A DNA stretch of 14,200 nt from positions 1 through 14,200 of the forward strand of contig DITJ01000028.1 in assembly GCA_002422795.1 (NCBI GenBank). Reading direction: 5' to 3'. Origin of the DNA: Alphaproteobacteria bacterium UBA6187 (GTDB lineage: Bacteria > Pseudomonadota > Alphaproteobacteria > Rickettsiales > UBA6187). Both the position numbers and the translations under genes were made by a program. Each line of letters starts with the position of its first letter. Within the stretch, counting starts at the first letter, position 1. Below, in pieces: positions 7,229 through 14,188 of this stretch. The notes beneath the pieces are model-generated. The model worked only from the letters and a program-made list of their open reading frames with translations, ran no database searches and was not told where the DNA came from.

Positions 7229-8258
7229 ACGCGAAGAACTGATAATTGAATTTTTAAGTGCAAATGATTTAGGCAGTGCAAGAAGGGAGAAGCTTTTTTC
7301 CGATGCATCTTTCCGTCATTATGAAAGGATATATACCGATGATAAATCCTTAATGCTGATGGATGCCCCGCCTGAAAAGGAAGATATCAGGCCATTTGTA
7401 AATATAGATAAATATTTGCGCCGCTCTGGTTTCAGCGCCCCACAAATCCACGCAGAAGATGAAAAGAACGGCTTCTTGCTATTGGAAGATTTAGGCAATG
7501 ATAGTTATACCAATGTTTTGGCTGGCAGGTCAGCTATTTCAGGCCAGTATAATGAAAAAGATTTATATACCGCAGCAATAGATGTTTTAATACAATTGCA
7601 CCGCTCCACCCATCCAGAAAAAGTTATAGATTATGATTATTCGTTGCTTATGCAGGAAGCTAGGCTTTTAGTGGATTGGTATCTTCCTAATGTTGGATTT
7701 TCCGGTAATATTAAAGAGGCTGCGGAAGAATATATCGAAATATGGAAGGAGCTGTTAAGCGGAGCCAATTTAGAAGAAAAAGTTCCGGTTATGCGCGATT
7801 ACCATGCAGATAACCTTATGTGGCTGCCGGAGCGTAATGGAGTTGAAAGGGTGGGGCTGCTGGATTTCCAGGATGCAGTTATTGGCCATCCGTGCTATGA
7901 TCTGGTATCGCTTCTTGAAGATGCGCGCCGTGATGTGGCAGGAAGTACCGTAGATGCATGTATAAAAAGATATCTTAGGAACCGTAAGGCGTTGGATATA
8001 AAAGACTTCATGTTATCTTATGCCACACTTGCCGCGCAGCGTAACTGTAAGATAATCGGCATTTTTGCACGTCTTGCAATACGTGATAACAAGCCTAAAT
8101 ATCTGGGCTATATGCCGCGTGTGTGGGGGCATTTGCTCAATGATATTAAACATCCTGAATTATCTCCTCTAAAGAAGTGGTTTAGCAAGGTTATTCCCGC
8201 TGCAAAGCGTAAGCCGGAGTCCTTTGTTATTCCAAGCAGGGAGGAAAGCGTTGCCTGA
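7221..8258 (+). CDS. amgK: N-acetylmuramate/N-acetylglucosamine kinase (AmgK-like aminoglycoside phosphotransferase fold)
   Basis: AmgK phosphorylates the anomeric carbon of MurNAc and GlcNAc, the first step of the salvage route that returns peptidoglycan sugars to UDP-MurNAc without de novo (fosfomycin-sensitive) synthesis. The product has 345 residues with an APH-type kinase fold. A Ser/Phe-rich nucleotide loop sits near residues 27-35 (SDASFRHYERI). FLLLEDLGNDSYT (85-97) is the hinge, MRDYHADNLMW (191-201) is the Brenner motif with catalytic Asp193 and Asn198, and LLDFQDAVIGHPCYDL (213-228) carries the Mg-binding Asp215. AAGGT-like spacing (AAGGT at 7211-7215, 5 nt before ATG) supports the start. 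It overlaps tsaE upstream and murU downstream, so translation is probably coupled. The murU neighbour makes a true aminoglycoside-resistance role unlikely. Confidence 0.88.
   Translation: MDKREELIIEFLSANDLGSARREKLFSDASFRHYERIYTDDKSLMLMDAPPEKEDIRPFVNIDKYLRRSGFSAPQIHAEDEKNGFLLLEDLGNDSYTNVLAGRSAISGQYNEKDLYTAAIDVLIQLHRSTHPEKVIDYDYSLLMQEARLLVDWYLPNVGFSGNIKEAAEEYIEIWKELLSGANLEEKVPVMRDYHADNLMWLPERNGVERVGLLDFQDAVIGHPCYDLVSLLEDARRDVAGSTVDACIKRYLRNRKALDIKDFMLSYATLAAQRNCKIIGIFARLAIRDNKPKYLGYMPRVWGHLLNDIKHPELSPLKKWFSKVIPAAKRKPESFVIPSREESVA
8238..8244 (+). promoter_or_regulatory. Strong ribosome binding site that fixes the murU start
   Basis: AGGGAGG lies inside the 3' end of amgK, 6 nt before the TTG at 8251. 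A TTG further upstream (8224) has no such site, and the ATG at 8281 would remove part of the N-terminal strand before the AAGFGTRMRP loop. This points to TTG 8251 as the real start. Confidence 0.65.
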
Positions 8259-9000
8259 TGTAAATATTCCAGATACGGCAATGGTATTTGCAGCCGGGTT
8301 TGGCACCAGGATGCGCCCTATAACTAATAACATTCCAAAGTCATTGGTGAAAGTTGCAGGCAAAACCTTGCTTGATTACTCCCTTGATGCGCTTGTGGAA
8401 GCTGGAATTAAAAAGGCAGTTGTAAACACGCATTATCTTGCTGATTTAATTAGCCAGCATCTTGCAGGGCGAAAAGATATTGAAATTAAAATTTCGCATG
8501 AATCCCCAATAATCCTTGAGACCGGCGGCGGAATTGTTCAGGCATTGCCATTGCTTGGGCAAAAGCCATTTTATGTTACCAACACCGATACTTTCTGGAT
8601 TGATAAGGATAAGCCTGCGCTTTTAAGGCTTGCGGAAAACTGGAACCCTGAAAAAATGGATGCATTGCTGCTGCTTGCCGATATTAAAGGCGCAATAGGT
8701 TATGATGGCAAAGGCGATTTTGACCTTATGCCAGATGGCAGGCTTAAGCGGAATAAAGATGGCGGTGCGTGTAAATTTATTTATTCAGGCCTTATGATTA
8801 TCAAGCCGAAAATTTTTCATGGCTGCGAGCCTGAACCTTTTTCCATTTTCCGTGATTTTCTTTTTAAAGAAGAAAAATATAACAATGAAGATGGCTCTAT
8901 GCCGCGCATATATGGGGTGGTGCATAACGGCACGTGGCTGCATGTTGGCACGCCGGATGTGATAAAATTGGCCGAGGATGTTATAGGTAGTTTGGGGTAA
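8251..9000 (+). CDS. murU: N-acetylmuramate alpha-1-phosphate uridylyltransferase (MurU-like nucleotidyltransferase)
   Basis: MurU joins UTP and MurNAc-1-phosphate to give UDP-MurNAc, the step after AmgK in peptidoglycan recycling. The product has 249 residues from TTG 8251, a single nucleotidyltransferase domain. Motifs in order: AAGFGTRMRP (14-23) with the catalytic Arg and Gly loop, PKSLVKV (29-35) with the conserved Lys30, ETGGGI (90-95), NTDTFW (111-116) with metal-binding Asp113, and GTWLHVGTPDVI (227-238) with a second metal ligand Asp236. The gene overlaps amgK by 8 nt. In many alphaproteobacteria addB follows; here it is missing and a convergent transporter gene follows instead. A glucose-1-phosphate nucleotidyltransferase is the alternative by fold, but amgK next to it favours MurU. 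Confidence 0.87.
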   Translation: MPDVNIPDTAMVFAAGFGTRMRPITNNIPKSLVKVAGKTLLDYSLDALVEAGIKKAVVNTHYLADLISQHLAGRKDIEIKISHESPIILETGGGIVQALPLLGQKPFYVTNTDTFWIDKDKPALLRLAENWNPEKMDALLLLADIKGAIGYDGKGDFDLMPDGRLKRNKDGGACKFIYSGLMIIKPKIFHGCEPEPFSIFRDFLFKEEKYNNEDGSMPRIYGVVHNGTWLHVGTPDVIKLAEDVIGSLG

Positions 9001-9139
9001 TTCTTGAGGATTCTAAAAGTTTAAGCGTATGCCACAACCGCAGGATCAACAGGAATAAGGTTTTCAAAGGGATTGCTGAGCGTGGAAAATCCACTTCTCG
9101 CCAAATTCAAATTCAATTACCATCGGGTTTCACCTAATG
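9001..9139. other. Spacer between convergent murU and MFS genes; possible gene remnant
   Basis: No full gene is present. On the minus strand, codons 9116 to 9021 form an open frame of 31 residues (LNLNLARSGFSTLSNPFENL, then IPVDPAVVAYA) ending in TAA, which reads like the C-terminal tail of a protein but is preceded directly by an in-frame stop and has no start signal. It could be a decayed gene end or chance. No convincing terminator hairpin with a T-tract was seen. Confidence 0.3.
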
Positions 9140-10432
9140 CTACAACAGCGGCTCTTTATATTTATCCTTGTAAAAATAAAGGGCCGTGAGTGAAATTATA
9201 TTACACAATATAACATACCCGGCGATAGAAAAATAAGTTCCGGTTGCCCCAATCAGCCATTCGCACACCATAGGCGCGGTGCCGCCAAATACAGCTGCTG
9301 CAAGATTATAAGCAAGCGCCATGCCGGTATATCGCACCGATGTCGGGAATAATTCCACCAAAACCGCTGGTATTGGGGCGATATAAATTCCCACAATAAT
9401 TCCAAGTAATATTTCCGCCAGCAAGGCCATTGCAAAAGTTTTTACGCTCATCAGGAAAAATAATGGCACAATCGCAAACATCATTAAAATAGCAGCAAAA
9501 ACCAATATCGGTTTGCGGCCAATGCGGTCGGAGATGCTTGCACTTATTATCACTGTAATAAGCATTGCAACCATTGCCGAGGTGTTGATTATCAAGGCCT
9601 CATCCACAGAAAGACCCAGCTTCTTATGGGTGAAAGAAAGCAAATATACACTTGTTAAATAAAACGGCATGGTTACGCTTATATAAAGAGCAAATGCCTT
9701 GAAAATTGTGCCGGGATGCTTAAATAATGCGGTACGCACCGGCTTATCTGATAAATGCCCCTCACGCTTTGCTTCTTCATATGCAGGGCTTTCATCACAG
9801 CTTGAGCGGATATATAAACCAATCAGCCCAATAACTACGCCAAGCAGGAACGGCACGCGCCAGCCCCAGCTTCTGAAATCTTCAGGAGATAGCATTTTTA
9901 CAAATAACAACGCCACAAACGAGCCAAGCAAAAATCCGATTATAAGGCTTACAACAGAAGCAGAGCCAGCAAGGGCGCGGTGTTTTGGAGGGGAATGCTC
10001 AACAATATAAGTTATGCAGCCAGAGAATTCACCGCCCAAAGATAATCCCTGGAATATCCTGATTATGGTTAGCAAAATCGGCGCCCATATGCCTATTTGT
10101 GCATAGGTTGGGAGTAGGCCAATACATCCGGTTGGAATCGCCATCATGAGTATTGCAATTACAAGCGAGGTGCGCCTGCCATAACGATCGCCAATATATC
10201 CGAATAACACCGCACCGAGCGGGCGGAACAGGAATCCTACCGCAAAAACCCCGAAAGTGGCAATAAGCTTGGTTGTCTCATTAGTGCCAGGAAAGAATAA
10301 TTCGCTTATAATAAATGACATCTGCGCATAAAGTGCATAATCATACCATTCAAGGCCGTTGCCTAGCATGCCGGAAATTATAACTTTACGCAAGGAAGTT
10401 GTGCTGAGGTCTGGAGTGGTGGTAGCGGTCAA
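9140..10432 (-). CDS. MFS transporter of the metabolite:H+ symporter family (ProP-like)
   Basis: A 430-residue inner-membrane protein with about 12 hydrophobic segments. GNGLEWYDY (24-32) opens the first helix and is the signature of the MHS branch of MFS, which includes proline/betaine, citrate and ketoglutarate symporters. GYIGDRYGRRTS (78-89) is MFS motif A, repeated as SDRIGRKP (301-308) in the second half. RIFQGLSLGGEFSG (125-138) and ESPAYEE (214-220) are also MHS-typical. It lacks the long C-terminal coiled coil of E. coli ProP, so osmotic gating of that kind is not expected. The start is TTG 10432: AAGG (10444-10441) overlaps the stop codon of the upstream copG-like gene, 8 nt away. 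An upstream ATG at 10510 would give 26 extra residues that only shadow copG. The substrate cannot be read from sequence. Confidence 0.88.
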   Translation of the reverse strand: MTATTTPDLSTTSLRKVIISGMLGNGLEWYDYALYAQMSFIISELFFPGTNETTKLIATFGVFAVGFLFRPLGAVLFGYIGDRYGRRTSLVIAILMMAIPTGCIGLLPTYAQIGIWAPILLTIIRIFQGLSLGGEFSGCITYIVEHSPPKHRALAGSASVVSLIIGFLLGSFVALLFVKMLSPEDFRSWGWRVPFLLGVVIGLIGLYIRSSCDESPAYEEAKREGHLSDKPVRTALFKHPGTIFKAFALYISVTMPFYLTSVYLLSFTHKKLGLSVDEALIINTSAMVAMLITVIISASISDRIGRKPILVFAAILMMFAIVPLFFLMSVKTFAMALLAEILLGIIVGIYIAPIPAVLVELFPTSVRYTGMALAYNLAAAVFGGTAPMVCEWLIGATGTYFSIAGYVILCNIISLTALYFYKDKYKEPLL

Positions 10433-10442
10433 TTTATTAGCC

Positions 10443-10676
10443 TTATGTATTCGTTTGCTGCTTGGTGTATTGTTCGAGGAAATCCTGCATCTCACACTGA
10501 TAAGATGCATTATTTCCTTTTGCTTTATTTTTAAAAAATTCTACAGTTACATTGTTTAACGATAATGTTACCTGAATTTTGTCTTCCTTCGGCATTAATT
10601 GCGATGGAGCAGGCAGAAAATCTTTTACCCTCTTACCAAGCTGCAAAGGCTCATTAATATATTTTTCTTTTTTCAT
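10443..10676 (-). CDS. CopG/ribbon-helix-helix antitoxin-like DNA-binding protein, no toxin partner seen
   Basis: A 77-residue protein from ATG 10676. The N-terminal part (INEPLQLGKRVKDFLPAPSQL, residues 7-27) is the usual lead of one group of alphaproteobacterial CopG antitoxins. KIQVTLSL (33-40) is the DNA-contacting beta strand, NNVTVEFFKNKAKGN (41-55) helix A, and SYQCEMQDFLEQYTK (58-72) helix B of a ribbon-helix-helix fold. The usual RelE- or BrnT-like toxin is absent on both sides: upstream are only about 75 bp before the APC permease, and downstream the MFS gene starts 10 nt after the stop. The palindrome just upstream may be its own operator. In-frame ATGs at 10682 and 10709 are alternative starts; none has a clear Shine-Dalgarno sequence. 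It may regulate the MFS gene (inference). Confidence 0.7.
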   Translation of the reverse strand: MKKEKYINEPLQLGKRVKDFLPAPSQLMPKEDKIQVTLSLNNVTVEFFKNKAKGNNASYQCEMQDFLEQYTKQQTNT

Positions 10677-10683
10677 ACACATT

Positions 10684-10702
10684 GTGATTATTAAATTATC
10701 AC
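10684..10702. promoter_or_regulatory. Palindrome upstream of the copG-like start, possible autoregulatory operator
   Basis: gtgattattaaattatcac is a 19-nt near-perfect palindrome (two symmetric mismatched positions and the centre). On the minus strand it contains GATAAT, a possible -10 hexamer, 8 nt before the ATG at 10676. Ribbon-helix-helix repressors often bind such palindromes over their own promoter. The match to a -35 is weak. Confidence 0.35.
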
Positions 10703-10751
10703 ACAACAAATTAACATCTCTTTTTATAAAGAACGTTTCGTCTTGTCATCA

Positions 10752-12164
10752 TTAAGCTTTCTTAGCATTCTTATGCAACGGGCTTTTCCTGTAACCATAA
10801 AAAGCATATACAATTATACCTATGAACGTCCATATTCCAAAGCGTTCCCAAGTGGTTGCAGGTAGGCTTATCATCAAATAACCGCAACTTAGTATCGCGC
10901 CAAGCCCCACAAACCAGATTGCCGGGCAACGGAATGGGCGTTTGACATCAGGCTGCGCTTTTCGCAGCACAAGCACCCCAACCGCTACTATTACAAACGC
11001 AGATAATGTACCGATATTTGCAAGCTCCGCAATAATATGCAAAGGCGCAAACCCGGCAACCAGAGCAACCACAACGCCTGTAACGATTGTCATGATATAG
11101 GGAGTGCCAAAACGTGGATGGATTTTGGCAAATCTTTCCGGCAATAGCTGATCACGCGCCATTGCAAAGAAAATACGTGTTTGACCGTAAATAAGCACAA
11201 GTAGCACCGTTGTAAGCCCCGCAATCGCGCCAACTGCAACCAGCACAGAACCAAAATTATAACCTATGGAACGGAGCGCAAAAGCAAGCGGTTCACCGTT
11301 ATCAAGTAATTTATAGGAAACTATACCTGTAAGCGCACCTGCCACAAGTATATATAAAACTGTGCATATAAGAAGCGAGCCGATTAGCCCGATTGGCAAA
11401 TCCCGGTTAGGGTTTTTGCATTCTTCCGCAGAAGTTGATACCGCATCAAATCCGATATACGCAAAGAAAATAATTGCAGCTCCCGTTGCAACACCGCCCC
11501 AGCCATAAGGCAGGAATGGTTCCCAGTTTGCAACGTCGATATTTGGAGCGGCAAGCGCTAAGAATAATGTTAATGTGCAGAGTTTTACAATCACCAGCAC
11601 CATATTAAATTTAGCACTTTTGCTAGTACCAAAAACAAGCATAACCGTAACAAATAATGTGATTAGTATTGCAGGCAGGTTCATAATTCCACCATCTTTA
11701 CCCGGCTCATTCAGCCAGTTTGGGGCATGGGTGTAAGCATATGGCAGGGCGTGACCCGCCGCTTCAAAAATTCCGGTAACATAACCAGACCAGCCGGAGG
11801 CAACTGCTCCTGCAGCCACTGCATATTCAAGGATAAGGTTCCAGCCAATAATCCAGGCGGCAGCCTCACCTAGCGCCGCGTAAGTATAGGTATATGCGCT
11901 TCCGGCAACAGGCACCATTGCAGCAAGTTCAGCGTAAATAAGGGCGGCAAAAACGCAGGCCGTGCCGGATAATACAAATGAAAACACAATGCCAGGGCCT
12001 GCATATTTTGCAGCGCCAACGCCTGTTAGCACAAAAATTCCCATGCCGATAATACAGCCGATGCCGAGTAATACAAGGTCTAACGCACCAAGGGATTTTG
12101 TGAGCCTTTTGCGCTCTGAATGCTCAATAATATCAGCTATTGGCTTGATTCTGAATATACTCAT
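10752..12164 (-). CDS. APC-superfamily amino acid permease (cationic amino acid transporter-like)
   Basis: A 470-residue inner-membrane transporter with about 12 hydrophobic segments. The N-terminus MSIFRIKPIADII is typical of the bacterial CAT/YhdG-type group. GIGCIIGMGIFVLTG (34-48) is the unwound first helix that binds the amino acid backbone in APC transporters, and FFAYIGFDAVSTSAEECKNP (233-252) is the strongly conserved helix 6 region with the family's Glu-Glu. AAMVPVAGSAYTY (81-93) is another APC landmark. AGGT lies 6 nt before ATG 12164, supporting the start. Substrate (for example Lys, Arg or other amino acids) cannot be decided from these motifs. It stands between two unrelated accessory-type genes with an 88-nt spacer upstream, so it probably has its own promoter. 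Confidence 0.9.
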   Translation of the reverse strand: MSIFRIKPIADIIEHSERKRLTKSLGALDLVLLGIGCIIGMGIFVLTGVGAAKYAGPGIVFSFVLSGTACVFAALIYAELAAMVPVAGSAYTYTYAALGEAAAWIIGWNLILEYAVAAGAVASGWSGYVTGIFEAAGHALPYAYTHAPNWLNEPGKDGGIMNLPAILITLFVTVMLVFGTSKSAKFNMVLVIVKLCTLTLFLALAAPNIDVANWEPFLPYGWGGVATGAAIIFFAYIGFDAVSTSAEECKNPNRDLPIGLIGSLLICTVLYILVAGALTGIVSYKLLDNGEPLAFALRSIGYNFGSVLVAVGAIAGLTTVLLVLIYGQTRIFFAMARDQLLPERFAKIHPRFGTPYIMTIVTGVVVALVAGFAPLHIIAELANIGTLSAFVIVAVGVLVLRKAQPDVKRPFRCPAIWFVGLGAILSCGYLMISLPATTWERFGIWTFIGIIVYAFYGYRKSPLHKNAKKA

Positions 12165-12252
12165 TAGCTACCTGCAATTAAAGATTACAAAAGCAAGCTA
12201 AAGCGCGCGAAGTTATTTGTCAACCGTTTGCATTGCGGGTCTTACCTACAAA

Positions 12253-12741
12253 TTACAAGCAAGCTGAAGATATGCTTAAATCCAGGCGGTTTAAACCTAC
12301 GTTTGTTGGATTTCCAACATTTGTAACAACTGGCTTGGGAGGCTGCACTATAGGTTGGAATGGCTGTGGCTTTTTATAAAAAATAATATATATGCCGCCT
12401 GTTAAAATCCCCAGCAGGATTCTTTTCCTCTGACGGCGTTTTTTCTTTATCTCAAACTTAAGCGCCATTTTCTCGCTTATGTTAATGCCTGGTTTTATAT
12501 CGGCTTCATTCAGGCTATCAGCCTTGGCTTCATTGCAATTTTTATGGACAATCTGATAATTGGGAATTCTATCTAACCCACCTTTGGAACGCGGAATTAT
12601 GTGGTCGATGGTGCTTTTTTTATATGTAACACGTGTGTGGCAAAGCGCGCATAAATATTCCTGCCTTTCCCATAAATAATGCTTAACTGCATATTTATAG
12701 GCAAAAGATTCCTGGATTACCCTTATCACATCATCGCTCAT
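12253..12741 (-). CDS. HNH endonuclease-domain protein with membrane segment and Pro-rich tail
   Basis: A 162-residue protein from ATG 12741 (GGTGG is close upstream; the longer frame to 12795 adds 18 unlikely residues). An N-terminal helical part leads to the HNH domain: CALC (31-34), TIDHIIPRSKGG (44-55) with the catalytic Asp46-His47, then NYQIVHKNCNEAK (61-73). The normal last zinc pair C-x-x-C is His66-x-x-Cys69, so zinc would be held by three Cys and one His. After a Lys/Arg-rich stretch (99-107), residues 108-122 form a short hydrophobic segment ending in Tyr-Lys-Lys, and the tail is rich in Pro, Val and Asn. HNH proteins serve in restriction, phage packaging, defence and intron homing; the context does not decide which. 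The basic-hydrophobic stretch suggests membrane attachment, unusual for a nuclease. Confidence 0.75.
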   Translation of the reverse strand: MSDDVIRVIQESFAYKYAVKHYLWERQEYLCALCHTRVTYKKSTIDHIIPRSKGGLDRIPNYQIVHKNCNEAKADSLNEADIKPGINISEKMALKFEIKKKRRQRKRILLGILTGGIYIIFYKKPQPFQPIVQPPKPVVTNVGNPTNVGLNRLDLSISSACL

Positions 12742-12824
12742 ACAGCCACCATGGTACGTTGTGCATTTGCAGTAAGATACATTAAGGAAAACCAATTTAG
12801 CAAGGGCATTTGAATCGAAAAATG

Positions 12825-13967
12825 CTATCCCGCCAATAATTTTCCAAAATTTGCGGGAGCCGTGTCTTTCATCAGGTCTTTTATTATCTTGGACTTCATT
12901 TTATTAGCTTTATAGCGCTCTTTTAGTGTTCCAAGTATATTCTGGTCTAATTCGCTAAATTCAAGCACAGTAATGGATAGAACTTCTTTAAATGCATCAG
13001 GATCATTAATTGCATCACAGCCGTTAATAAGCCTTTTTTCCAGTTCCGGGCGGCGGCCATCCATTTCATACAAATTATAAATATATGCAAAATCATTTAT
13101 CAATTCCACGCTATCTGGCTTTTCATCCAAACCAAAGGCAACCAGGGATTCCAATTGTTTATTTTTTTGCTTGATATATTTCCTGAATAATGGAAAGTTC
13201 TGGTTAAGCGAACCCCATTTTTCTTCAAGCCATAACTCCAGCAATTCTTCATTTGGTTTTTGCTTGCCCTCAAAGAATTTCACCAATTCCTTCTGGTTTT
13301 TATTTTCAGGATTTGCCGTGTTTTCTTCTTCAATTTCCATAGCTTCAATGGCGGCAATATTCCCTTCCATCTTTAAACTTAATTCTTCCATTTTTTTATG
13401 CAATTCTTCTTCCGATAAATTGCCGGCTTCCATTATTTTGCTTATTTCCTGAAAAAAATAATTCTGTATTTCCGCCTTTTTGGCAATACTTCCTTCAAGC
13501 GGGAATAAATCACCCAACTCTTCATCATCTTCTTCTTCAAAATCAGGATATTGCTCGGGAGCATCGCCTTTTGACTTGATAACACGCGGATATTTAGCGC
13601 CTTTTTCCTGCTCACCGAAACCAAGAACTTCAATTTCAAACATCCAGTCATCACCATAATCAAATAAAAACAGCATTTTTTGTTTTTCAGTACGGAATGC
13701 TACTGATATTGCCGTTTTCTTTACGCCTTTTACGTTGGCTTCCACCTCTCCCATATCAGCAAAAAGCTCGTATCTTTCATCTGAATCATAGTAAGAGCCT
13801 GCGGAACACTTACTGTAAAAACCAAAAGCATGGTCAAAATCAAATCCGAATGAATCAATAATCGCAGATGCAAGGTTATATAGTGTGGCACTACTTTTTA
13901 TTTCAATATCGCGGTAAGTCTTTTTATTAAAAAACAACTTAGCCCTTAGTTTATGAGTGGTAGCCAT
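12825..13967 (-). CDS. pRiA4b ORF-3-like domain protein with long helical C-terminal extension
   Basis: A 380-residue protein from ATG 13967, where GGAAGG 5 nt upstream is the best Shine-Dalgarno sequence in the minus-strand set; a longer frame to 14054 is not supported. Residues 1-145 match the pRiA4b ORF-3 family (PF07929): an opening beta strand KLRAKLFF, a TLYNLASAIIDSFGFDFDHAFGF helix-turn (28-50), LFDYGDDWMFEIEV (101-114), and YPRVIKSKGDAPEQYPD (126-142). An acidic stretch (DFEEEDDEELGD) follows, then about 225 residues that look entirely helical, with charged heptad-like segments around 160-230. Many family members end near 180-200 residues, so about half of this protein is extra. Molecular function of the family is unknown; it is common on plasmids and in mobile DNA. 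It is divergent from the GroES-like gene. Confidence 0.75.
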   Translation of the reverse strand: MATTHKLRAKLFFNKKTYRDIEIKSSATLYNLASAIIDSFGFDFDHAFGFYSKCSAGSYYDSDERYELFADMGEVEANVKGVKKTAISVAFRTEKQKMLFLFDYGDDWMFEIEVLGFGEQEKGAKYPRVIKSKGDAPEQYPDFEEEDDEELGDLFPLEGSIAKKAEIQNYFFQEISKIMEAGNLSEEELHKKMEELSLKMEGNIAAIEAMEIEEENTANPENKNQKELVKFFEGKQKPNEELLELWLEEKWGSLNQNFPLFRKYIKQKNKQLESLVAFGLDEKPDSVELINDFAYIYNLYEMDGRRPELEKRLINGCDAINDPDAFKEVLSITVLEFSELDQNILGTLKERYKANKMKSKIIKDLMKDTAPANFGKLLAG

Positions 13968-14106
13968 TTTAACCTTCCGTTTATAATTGGTTGTATAACA
14001 AGTTTCATATTTATTTAGCTTGAAATAAAAAGAAAATTCACTCCATTTGCGCAAGGCTAATTCAAGCCATCGTAGCTATCCAACTAAAATAATACCAGAT
14101 GTAGAT

Positions 14107-14136
14107 TTTACAATAGCAAAATTTAGTTTCTATAAA
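14107..14136 (+). promoter_or_regulatory. Sigma70-type promoter of the groES-like gene
   Basis: TTTACA (14107-14112), an 18-nt spacer, TATAAA (14131-14136). The start of transcription near 14143 leaves a leader of about 27 nt that contains the GGAGGT site. No CIRCE inverted repeat (TTAGCACTC-N9-GAGTGCTAA) is present in this spacer. Confidence 0.5.
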
Positions 14137-14157
14137 CTTTTTATATATGTCGGATGG

Positions 14158-14188
14158 GCGGAGGTAACCTTGAAATTAAGACCTCTGC
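14158..14188 (+). promoter_or_regulatory. Hairpin that can mask the Shine-Dalgarno sequence and TTG start of the groES-like gene
   Basis: gcggaggt (14158-14165), which holds the GGAGGT ribosome site, can pair over 8 consecutive positions (one G-U) with acctctgc (14181-14188) inside the coding sequence. A further three pairs, ctt (14169-14171) with aag (14178-14180), would enclose part of the TTG start codon. Such occlusion is the principle of RNA thermometers on heat-shock genes, but the pairing bases are also codons for Pro-Leu-His, so it may be incidental. Confidence 0.3.

Noticed and set aside
7221..8258. Aminoglycoside resistance kinase
   Set aside because: The fold is APH-like, but the overlap with murU and tsaE and the RDYHADN motif form fit AmgK of cell-wall recycling.
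10433..10510. 26-residue N-terminal extension of the MFS transporter from ATG 10510
   Set aside because: It would overlap the copG-like gene by 68 nt in another frame; TTG 10432 has an AAGG site at the right distance and starts where family members start.
12304..12319. Perfect palindrome tgttggatttccaaca inside the HNH gene tail
   Set aside because: It codes for a small repeated NVGNPTNVG stretch, has a loop of only two bases, and no T-tract; probably incidental.
13968..14054. 29-residue extension of the pRiA4b-like protein
   Set aside because: The strong GGAAGG site and the family-type start MATTHKLRAKL point to ATG 13967.
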